64,000 nucleotides of DNA from Fimenecus sp045595185. GTDB lineage: Bacteria > Bacillota > Clostridia > Oscillospirales > Acutalibacteraceae. The DNA lies in assembly GCA_045595185.1 (NCBI GenBank), contig JAZNZX010000059.1:47854-111853 (forward strand), in the 5' to 3' direction. The translations under genes and the position numbers were made by a program. How positions within the stretch are numbered: position 1 is the stretch's first letter; every line of letters begins with the position of its first letter. A model generated the notes under the pieces. That model was not told the origin of the DNA. It worked only from the letters and a program-made list of their open reading frames with translations, and searched no databases. Positions 58,467 through 64,000 of the stretch are shown piece by piece.

Positions 58467-58504
58467 AACACATAAGGTGGGGTCTTATGGACCTCACCTT
58501 GTGT
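58467..58504 (+). terminator. Hairpin after the giant gene pair
   Basis: ACACATAAGGTGGGGTC pairs with GACCTCACCTTGTGT with one two-base bulge. No T run follows, so stopping may be weak. Confidence 0.5.
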
Positions 58505-58527
58505 ATTGCGCCTTCATATGGGAAAAC

Positions 58528-58556
58528 TTGACCCTGTATAAAGAGTGTGATAAAAT
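58528..58556 (+). promoter_or_regulatory. Predicted promoter of TetR repressor 3
   Basis: TTGACC (58528-58533), 17-base spacer, TAAAAT (58551-58556). No clear palindrome is visible around it, unlike the other two TetR promoters. Confidence 0.55.
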
Positions 58557-58587
58557 TCAAATAACAATTCTGATAGGAGAATCTTTT

Positions 58588-59277
58588 ATGGCGAACATAA
58601 GAAATGCAGAACGAACTGCAGAAATAAGAAAAAAGGTCCTTATGGCGGCAACACAATTGTTTATTGAAAAAGGATATGAGAATACCACGGTCAGAGATAT
58701 TTCAAAACTTGCAGGTGTACCTACCAATACTATCTTTTATGAAATGAAGACAAAAGAGGATATTCTTTGTGCATTGCTCAACTACTTTTTAGATGGAGTT
58801 TTCGGCTTGGCAAACTCTTATTCAAAAAAATATACAGATGATGAAATGCTACAATATGTGGTATATGTTTGTTTGCAACTTTATATGGCAGAAACAAGTG
58901 AAGATATGCGAAATCTCTATCTTAATGCATATTCGTTGCCAAAGGTCAGTGAAGCTATACGTCTTCGACTCACTAAAGAAATGCAACACATTTTATCATC
59001 CCAATTACCCGAACTTGAACCCAAGGATTATTATGAAATAGAAATTGCCTCTTCAGGAATTATGAGAGGATATATCAGTGTTCCCTGTGATGTGTATTTT
59101 ACTGCTCAAATCAAGTCAAAGCGATGCATTGAAATGATGATGCTGATTTATAGATTTAAAGAAGAAAAAATACAACGGGCAATTGAGTTTGTTGATAAAT
59201 TTGATTTTAAAACAATAGCGAATGAGGCTATTAAACTTGTTTTTGAAGAACTTGCTGTCAAGTCTGAAAAGGTATAA
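58588..59277 (+). CDS. TetR/AcrR-family repressor 3
   Basis: A 229-aa regulator. ATG 58588 is used because AGGAGA lies 7 bases before it; the longer reading frame includes the promoter. N-terminal helix-turn-helix (ATQLFIEKGYENTTVRDIS, LAGVPTNTIFYEMKTKEDIL). The ligand domain is closely related to that of repressor 2, so both may sense similar molecules. It follows the giant-gene operon and is monocistronic, ending before the repeat and hairpin at 59345-59456. Confidence 0.9.
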   Translation: MANIRNAERTAEIRKKVLMAATQLFIEKGYENTTVRDISKLAGVPTNTIFYEMKTKEDILCALLNYFLDGVFGLANSYSKKYTDDEMLQYVVYVCLQLYMAETSEDMRNLYLNAYSLPKVSEAIRLRLTKEMQHILSSQLPELEPKDYYEIEIASSGIMRGYISVPCDVYFTAQIKSKRCIEMMMLIYRFKEEKIQRAIEFVDKFDFKTIANEAIKLVFEELAVKSEKV

Positions 59278-59344
59278 GATGTTTAATAATTGTGATAGTA
59301 TGTATTAGATATAAATTTATCCGTTGTAGCTATATTCAACTGTT

Positions 59345-59379
59345 TAACGATTATAAGTAATTTAACGATAGGTTAGAGA
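59345..59379 (+). repeat. 35-base repeat, copy 2, ahead of hairpin copy 6
   Basis: TAACGATTATAAGTAATTTA ... GTTAGAGA. Two mismatches against 40917-40951. Hairpin copy 6 starts about 36 bases later. Confidence 0.8.
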
Positions 59380-59410
59380 GATTTTCTCAGTTATCAAGTA
59401 AATAAGCAAT

Positions 59411-59458
59411 AAAAAAGCGTTGCAAGAGAGAAGTAACATTCCCAAATGCAACGCTTAA
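59411..59458. terminator. Conserved hairpin, copy 6 (between convergent genes)
   Basis: AAGCGTTGCA (59415-59424) pairs with TGCAACGCTT (59447-59456), with the loop AGAGAGAAGTAACATTCCCAAA. It lies between TetR 3 and the convergent 7TM-LuxR gene. Confidence 0.85.
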
Positions 59459-59459
59459 T

Positions 59460-60443
59460 TTATTTACTGTATTCCTTAGCTTTTTCAAAAAGCTCTGTTC
59501 GACTTGATATTTCAAGCTTCTTGAATATCCCTGATGTGTGTTTTTTTATTGTGCTTTCAGTTACAAAAAGCTCTTGTGCAATATCCTTGCGTTTTTTATT
59601 TTCAAGGATAAATCGTAAAACCTCTTTTTCTCTTTGAGACAGTGCTTCAAGAACTTTCCAATTTGTGAATATGTTATCTATCTGATTTTCGTTAAAGGAT
59701 TTGATGGTGTTGGAATTATCAGGAGTTTCTTCTGTGTGTACAGGACTGCTTACAGAATTATCTGAAATTTTTTGTGTATCGGCAAGTCCGTAATCCTGCA
59801 AAATTCCATATAGGAATAAGATAAGACCTTCTGTGACGATATATGAAATTGACATAAACTCAAATCCTGCATTTATCATATTCTCAACAAGCCAAATTGC
59901 AATATTGCCAATAACAACAAATGCCAAGAATGCAGAGTGCTTAACGGAAACAACAGTTTTCTTAATTGCTGTGTATGCGATTATGCATACCATAGCGAAA
60001 AAGTAGCCAAATAAGAAAAGCTTATAAAGGTTATGAAGTGGTCCGTATTCTTTCACCAAAACAGACATTCCATTGATGGTTTCCAAGGTTGCATTCTTAT
60101 AGTATATTGGTAAAAATCCACCACTTGAAACAATAAACAGCATTACTGTGTTTATTGCAATCAATATTTTTGGAATATATTTAGGATAACAAAATCTTGA
60201 AAGATTCATAATCATCATAAGAATGGAAAATGGTAAAAAAACATTTCCTAAATATGCTATTCTGTTTGCCCAAAGTGCCGCTTCAAGAGTTTTGGAAACG
60301 GAAAGAAGAAAATATCCTCCATCACAAACAGCGACGCAGATAAATAAAAGCAAAAGCCAGATATCCCGTTTGTGGTCAACAAGAAAATAGGCAACAATCA
60401 TCAAAAGAGAAATAGCAAAAACAATACCGTAAAGTGCAGTCAT
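59460..60443 (-). CDS. 7TM membrane sensor with LuxR-type DNA-binding domain
   Basis: A 327-aa protein. The first ~225 residues hold about seven membrane helices with the look of the histidine kinase N-terminal 7TM region (RIAYLGNVFLPFSILMMI, YKLFLFGYFFAMVCIIAYT). Residues ~262-325 are a LuxR helix-turn-helix (LSQREKEVLRFILENKK, ESTIKKHTSGIFKKLEI). Joining a membrane sensor directly to a LuxR domain gives a one-component regulator that would bind DNA from the membrane or after release. It lies one base after the small XRE gene, so the two are an operon. Confidence 0.88.
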   Translation of the reverse strand: MTALYGIVFAISLLMIVAYFLVDHKRDIWLLLLFICVAVCDGGYFLLSVSKTLEAALWANRIAYLGNVFLPFSILMMIMNLSRFCYPKYIPKILIAINTVMLFIVSSGGFLPIYYKNATLETINGMSVLVKEYGPLHNLYKLFLFGYFFAMVCIIAYTAIKKTVVSVKHSAFLAFVVIGNIAIWLVENMINAGFEFMSISYIVTEGLILFLYGILQDYGLADTQKISDNSVSSPVHTEETPDNSNTIKSFNENQIDNIFTNWKVLEALSQREKEVLRFILENKKRKDIAQELFVTESTIKKHTSGIFKKLEISSRTELFEKAKEYSK

Positions 60444-60444
60444 C

Positions 60445-60675
60445 TTATTCCTCCTTTTTTGTCATATCAAGCTCTATTTCGTTTCTCATACAGAAAGAAT
60501 AAAACTTTCCAACCATGGCAAGGTGAGGTGTTCTGTTTTCTCTTTCCCAACGACTAACGGTAGCATAGGATATTCCGATTTGCTGTGCAAGTTCAGTTTG
60601 TGTCAACTGTAAAAGAACACGGACAGTTTTTACTTGCTCAGAAAATGATAAATTATTTATATTTATTTTCATCAT
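60445..60675 (-). CDS. Small XRE-family helix-turn-helix regulator
   Basis: A 76-aa protein that is almost all one Cro/CI-type domain: VLLQLTQTELAQQIGISYAT and VSRWERENRTPH. It could start at 60675 or at the second ATG, 60672, which has the better spacing to TGGAG. It leads the 7TM-LuxR gene and shares promoter 60701-60729. It likely regulates its own operon or works with the membrane regulator. Confidence 0.88.
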   Translation of the reverse strand: MMKININNLSFSEQVKTVRVLLQLTQTELAQQIGISYATVSRWERENRTPHLAMVGKFYSFCMRNEIELDMTKKEE

Positions 60676-60700
60676 AAAACTCCAGATATTTATATATCAT

Positions 60701-60729
60701 AATATAGCATAATTTGAATTTTGTGTCAA
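60701..60729 (-). promoter_or_regulatory. Promoter of the XRE/7TM-LuxR operon
   Basis: Minus strand TTGACA (60724-60729), 17-base spacer, TATATT (60701-60706), about 25 bases upstream of the XRE start. Confidence 0.7.
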
Positions 60730-60790
60730 ATTCTGTAATATAGTCAAGTTTGTGCAGGTTGTATAAATTGTGTTTATACTTTTTGACATG

Positions 60791-60839
60791 GTAGCCCTAA
60801 AGGTAGCCCTCATTTTGAGAAAGTACCCTTTAGGGCTAC
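60791..60839. repeat. Long inverted repeat upstream of the zinc-ribbon operon
   Basis: GTAGCCCTAAAGGTA (from 60791) pairs with TACCCTTTAGGGCTAC (to 60839) with one bulged base; the arms also contain the direct repeat TAGCCCT. TTGACA at 60783-60788 lies just before it. It could be a terminator, an operator or an RNA structure in the leader of the next operon. Confidence 0.55.
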
Positions 60840-60900
60840 TTATTTTACAGTTGTTAAAGATATAAAATTACATTGTAATACTTATGATAAAGGAGGTTTT

Positions 60901-61242
60901 ATGATGCTGAAAGCTGTAACAAAAAGGTTTGCTGACAAGTCAACAATCAAACAGTTTGAGTTTGAGTTTTACTGTGATTGCTGTGGTAAGCCTATCAAAA
61001 CGGATGTACATGAATTTGTTTCAGGTTTCAAAAATAAAAAATTTCTGAGTAATGATGAACGGGAAGCAAGAGCCATTATCTATGCAAGTGACCACGGAAA
61101 AGCATATGAGCGTGCAAATAATGAAGCACGACTTGAGCTTAACAGATGTGAAATTTGCGGAAATATGGTCTGTGAGGATTGCACGGTTTATGGAGTTGAC
61201 CTTCAAGGAGGCCTCTGTTGTAAAGACTGTGCTGAAAAATAA
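60901..61242 (+). CDS. Small zinc-ribbon protein
   Basis: A 113-aa protein (or 112 from ATG 60904, which is better spaced from AGGAGG). Cys pairs CDCCG near residue 30 and CEICGNMVCEDC then CCKDC near the end form two zinc-binding sites. Helical segment between them (SNDEREARAIIYASDHG). No named family recognised. First gene of an operon with SPFH and further zinc-ribbon proteins, all with closely spaced starts, suggesting a shared complex. Confidence 0.8.
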   Translation: MMLKAVTKRFADKSTIKQFEFEFYCDCCGKPIKTDVHEFVSGFKNKKFLSNDEREARAIIYASDHGKAYERANNEARLELNRCEICGNMVCEDCTVYGVDLQGGLCCKDCAEK

Positions 61243-61268
61243 ATGATTAATCGAAGGGAGAAATAAAT

Positions 61269-62663
61269 ATGGGACTTATTAAAGCAGGTATAGGAGCAGT
61301 TGGTGGCGTTCTTGCCGACCAATGGAAAGAGTTTTTCTATTGTGATTCAATCGATAAAGATGTAATGGTGGTTAAAGGCTCCAAGCGTGTCGGAGGTCGT
61401 TCTTCAAACACAAAGGGTAGCGATAACATTATTTCAAACGGTTCAGGTATTGCTGTTGCAGACGGTCAATGTATGATTATTGTTGAACAGGGCAAGATTG
61501 TTGAAATCTGTGCAGAGCCCGGTGAATTCACTTATGATTCATCAACTGAACCAAGTATTTTTTCAGGTAAGCTCGGTGACAGCATAAAAGAATCTTTCAA
61601 AACAATCGGCAAACGATTTGCTTACGGTGGTGACACAGGAAAAGACCAGAGAGTATATTATTTCAACACAAAAGAGCTTGTTGGTAATATGTTTGGTACT
61701 CCAAATCCTGTGCCATTCAGAGTAGTTGACAGAAATATTGGATTGGATATTGATATTTCAGTTCGTTGTAATGGTACATATTCTTATAAAATCAGCGACC
61801 CGATTTTATTCTATACAAATGTCTGTGGTAATGTTGAAAGAGAATATACAAGAGAAGAAATTGACGGTCAGTTAAAGTCAGAATTCTTAAGTGCTTTACA
61901 GCCTGCGTTTGCAAAGATTTCAGATATGGGTATCCGTTACAGTGCATTACCCGGTCACACAATGGAGCTTTCAGACGCAATGAACGATGTTCTTACTGAA
62001 AAATGGGTAAATCTTCGCGGACTTTCAGTTGTGTCTGTTGCAATCAATTCAATCACAGCACCTAAAGAAGACGAAGATATGATTAAACAGCTTCAAAGAA
62101 ATGCTGTTATGCGTGACCCTACAATGGCCGCTGCAACTCTCGTTGGTGCTCAGGCTCAGGCTATGCAGGATGCTGCAAAGAACGAAGCAGGTGCTATGAC
62201 AGGCTTTATGGGAATGGGTATGGCAATGAATGCAGGCGGTGGAATGAATGCACAGAATCTCTTTGCAATGGGACAGCAACAAGCAGCACAACAGCCTGCG
62301 CCTGCAAACGGTTGGACTTGTGCCTGCGGAAATACGGTATCAGGTAATTTCTGCCCTAATTGCGGAGCAAAGAAGCCTGAACCAAAACCTGCACAGGATG
62401 GTTGGAAATGTAGTTGTGGTGCAACAGTAAGCGGAAAATTCTGCCCTGAATGTGGCTCGCCAAAACCTGCGGATGATGGTTGGACTTGTTCATGCGGTGC
62501 AGTAAACAAAGGTAAATTCTGTCAGAATTGTGGCAGTCAGAAGCCTGCGGGTGCACCTCTTTATCAATGCGATAAATGTGGTTGGAAACCTGCTGACCCA
62601 CATAACCCGCCAAAATTCTGCCCTGAATGTGGCGACATTTTTGATGTAAACGATGCTAAATAA
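61269..62663 (+). CDS. SPFH-domain protein with C-terminal zinc ribbons
   Basis: A 464-aa protein of the SPFH (stomatin/flotillin-like) type related to Bacillus YdjI and the so-called virion core protein group: N-terminal MGLIKAGIGAVGGVLADQWK, then SPFH domain (~50-290, GSGIAVADGQCMIIVEQGKI, PVPFRVVDRNIGLDIDISV). Residues ~340-464 hold four zinc-ribbon units (WTCACGNT...FCPNCG, WKCSCGAT...FCPECG, WTCSCGAV...FCQNCG, YQCDKCG...FCPECG). SPFH proteins form membrane-linked assemblies, often with envelope-stress (phage shock-like) partners. The role here is inferred; family assignment is good. Confidence 0.88.
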   Translation: MGLIKAGIGAVGGVLADQWKEFFYCDSIDKDVMVVKGSKRVGGRSSNTKGSDNIISNGSGIAVADGQCMIIVEQGKIVEICAEPGEFTYDSSTEPSIFSGKLGDSIKESFKTIGKRFAYGGDTGKDQRVYYFNTKELVGNMFGTPNPVPFRVVDRNIGLDIDISVRCNGTYSYKISDPILFYTNVCGNVEREYTREEIDGQLKSEFLSALQPAFAKISDMGIRYSALPGHTMELSDAMNDVLTEKWVNLRGLSVVSVAINSITAPKEDEDMIKQLQRNAVMRDPTMAAATLVGAQAQAMQDAAKNEAGAMTGFMGMGMAMNAGGGMNAQNLFAMGQQQAAQQPAPANGWTCACGNTVSGNFCPNCGAKKPEPKPAQDGWKCSCGATVSGKFCPECGSPKPADDGWTCSCGAVNKGKFCQNCGSQKPAGAPLYQCDKCGWKPADPHNPPKFCPECGDIFDVNDAK

Positions 62664-62681
62664 TATTAGGAGGAAAAGATA

Positions 62682-63602
62682 ATGGGACTTTTTGATAAAA
62701 AATACTGCGATATTTGTGGTGAAAAAATAGGCCTTTTAGGCAACAGAAAGCTTGAGGACGGAAATATGTGTAAGGATTGTGCAAAAAAGCTTTCACCTTT
62801 CTTCAGCGAAAGAAGAAGCTCGACTGTTGCAGAAATTAAAAATCAACTTGCATACAGAGAGCAGAATAAACAGATTCTTTCCGGCTTTACACCAATGTTC
62901 ACCTTTGGTGAAGACGATAAAATCTACATCGACCCGATGAAACAGAGCTTTGTTGTTTCACGTCGTAATCCCGGAAGCTGGAGTGACGAAAACCCCGATG
63001 TTATTCCGCTTTCAAGTGTTATGAGTTGTAACCTTAGAATTGATGAAGATAAAGACGAAATCTATACTCAGGGCAAAGACGGTGAAGAAGTAAGTTATAA
63101 CCCACCAAGATATAATTTCTATTATGATTTTATTCTTGAAATCAAAGTTAACAATCCATATTTTGACGAAATTGAGGTTAAACTCAACGGTTCTCGTGTT
63201 GAGGGTATGGGCACAATGGAATATAACCGCTATCAGCAGACTGCACAGCAGGTTATAAATAACCTCACACAAAACGGTAATGCAGGAATGAATAATGGTT
63301 ACAACCAACCTATGAATAATGGTTATAATCAGCCAATGAATAACGGTTACAACCAACCTATGAATAATGGTTATAACCAACCTATGAACAACGGTTACAA
63401 TCAGCCTATGAACAACGGTTATAACCAGCCTATGAACAATGTCTTTAGCCAGCCTATGAACAACGGTTATAATCAGCAACCGGCTTATGGTCAGCCTGTT
63501 CAACCGCAAGCACCTGTATCTCAGGCTTGGGTTTGTCCTGCTTGTAACGCTACAAATGAGGGTGGCAGATTCTGTATGGCTTGTGGTACACCACGAGGAT
63601 AA
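62682..63602 (+). CDS. DUF4428-like zinc protein with octapeptide repeats
   Basis: A 306-aa protein. Residues ~6-40 (YCDICGEKIGLLGNRKL, MCKDCAKKLSPFF) match DUF4428, a zinc-binding domain. The middle (~60-190) is a compact domain with VVSRRNPGSW and NLRIDED that may be PH-like. Residues 204-267 are eight 8-aa units of the NNGYNQPM type. The end is a zinc ribbon WVCPACNAT...FCMACG. Spacing of 18 bases from the SPFH gene with AGGAGG between them shows one operon. Function unknown, likely a partner of the SPFH assembly. Confidence 0.82.
   Translation: MGLFDKKYCDICGEKIGLLGNRKLEDGNMCKDCAKKLSPFFSERRSSTVAEIKNQLAYREQNKQILSGFTPMFTFGEDDKIYIDPMKQSFVVSRRNPGSWSDENPDVIPLSSVMSCNLRIDEDKDEIYTQGKDGEEVSYNPPRYNFYYDFILEIKVNNPYFDEIEVKLNGSRVEGMGTMEYNRYQQTAQQVINNLTQNGNAGMNNGYNQPMNNGYNQPMNNGYNQPMNNGYNQPMNNGYNQPMNNGYNQPMNNVFSQPMNNGYNQQPAYGQPVQPQAPVSQAWVCPACNATNEGGRFCMACGTPRG
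63291..63482 (+). repeat. Eight 24-base tandem repeats
   Basis: Units start at 63291 and every 24 bases after. Six encode NNGYNQPM; the seventh encodes NNVFSQPM and the eighth NNGYNQQP. Wobble positions vary between units, so these are not all recent copies, and selection on the protein sequence is likely. Confidence 0.92.
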
Positions 63603-63605
63603 TTA

Positions 63606-63776
63606 ATGAAAAATAAAACTATAATCGCAATAATTATTATTCTTGTAATCATTTTAATCGGAGTAATATATTACGTGAAAAATGTGATGATTGTCCGTGA
63701 TAAAGACGGAATGGTCTATAAACCTCAAAATCAGATTACTATGAATGATGAAACTTATGATAAAGGATATGATTGA
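63606..63776 (+). CDS. Small single-pass membrane protein
   Basis: A 56-aa frame starting MKNKTIIAIIIILVIILIGV with a clear membrane helix at ~5-23 and a charged C-terminal tail (VRDKDGMVYKPQ). It starts 3 bases after the DUF4428 gene and ends 2 bases before the next start, so it is a real part of the operon. Its ribosome site would be AGGATAA within the end of the previous gene. May anchor the zinc-ribbon complex to the membrane. Confidence 0.7.
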   Translation: MKNKTIIAIIIILVIILIGVIYYVKNVMIVRDKDGMVYKPQNQITMNDETYDKGYD

Positions 63777-63778
63777 CA

Positions 63779-64000
63779 GTGCCAACAATTGCTGAACAAA
63801 AATGTCCTTGTTGTGGCGGTGGAGTACAGTTTGGCGCAGGTGTACAAAAACTGAAATGTCCCTATTGTGAAACTGAGTTTGAAATTAATCAGTTAAATCA
63901 AGAAACTGCTGACAATGTTGATTCAATAAACTGGTCTGCACAGGATAATCAATGGTCATCAGGTGAAACAGACGGAATGAATGTTTATTCCTGTCAGTCA
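63779..64000 (+). CDS. TFIIB-type zinc-ribbon protein, start only
   Basis: Begins GTG at 63779 and reads PTIAEQKCPCCGGGVQFG, then LKCPYCETEFEINQL, a zinc ribbon with CPCC and CPYC pairs, running off the window after 74 codons. Proteins like this sit beside YdjI-type SPFH genes. Spacing to the previous gene is 2 bases. The remainder is not visible. Confidence 0.75.
   Translation, partial: MPTIAEQKCPCCGGGVQFGAGVQKLKCPYCETEFEINQLNQETADNVDSINWSAQDNQWSSGETDGMNVYSCQS

Noticed and set aside
12268..59458. Six similar hairpins considered as CRISPR repeats
   Set aside because: The copies are single, kilobases apart, and at gene ends; there is no array, no spacers and no cas gene.
63012..63509. Minus-strand ORF with repeated VHRLV-type units
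   Set aside because: It is antisense to the NNGYNQPM repeats of the DUF4428 gene, with no start signals.

Overview
The window reads as a low-GC, Gram-positive gut-type bacterium, most likely a Clostridia member of the Oscillospiraceae/Ruminococcaceae kind. This rests on AT-rich intergenic DNA, AGGAGG ribosome sites, and very large Thr/Ser/Asp-rich secreted proteins with BspA-type leucine-rich repeats, InlB-type repeats and fibro-slime domains. Glycan enzymes (xylose isomerase, two GH2 enzymes, a GH29 fucosidase, a GPH sugar symporter) fit the same picture. Taxonomy is inference; there is no rRNA or tRNA here.

Layout. 1-0.44 kb: 5' part of xylA on the minus strand. 0.8-12.3 kb: cassette A, a 2843-aa secreted GH2 protein followed by an 80-aa four-cysteine peptide, a lipoprotein, an HprK-like P-loop protein and a radical SAM/SPASM enzyme. 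12.4-17.1 kb: a TetR regulator with a striking double operator, then a 1201-aa BspA-like surface protein. 17.2-22.7 kb: two-component system plus VTC, DUF4956 and CotH genes. 22.8-29.6 kb: sugar-use block (AraC regulator, GPH symporter, GH2 enzyme, alpha-L-fucosidase). 29.8-40.7 kb: cassette B, the same order as cassette A behind a 2631-aa secreted protein. 40.7-43.7 kb: a flavin reductase remnant, a DUF4434 protein and a 5'-truncated sulfatase. 43.7-59.3 kb: two TetR regulators flanking two giant secreted proteins (2491 and 2134 aa). 59.4-60.7 kb: a membrane 7TM-LuxR regulator and a small XRE regulator. 60.9-64 kb: an operon of zinc-ribbon proteins around an SPFH protein, running off the end.

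The main point of interest is the paired cassettes at 0.8-12.3 and 29.8-40.7 kb. Each encodes a giant secreted protein with a related C-terminal module, then a short peptide with four cysteines and conserved start and end motifs, then a hairpin, a lipoprotein, an HprK-like kinase fold overlapping the lipoprotein gene, and a radical SAM/SPASM enzyme. The arrangement looks like a ribosomally made, post-translationally modified peptide (RiPP) system tied to cell-surface glycan proteins. No exporter, peptidase or recognisable RRE domain lies with either copy, so the product and its destination are open.

Other structure: a conserved hairpin (stem AAGCGTTGCA/TGCAACGCTT) occurs six times at gene ends, mostly between convergent genes; three related TetR genes sit next to giant surface-protein genes; and four secreted giants end in variants of a short amphipathic tail of the FFxxIFG type.
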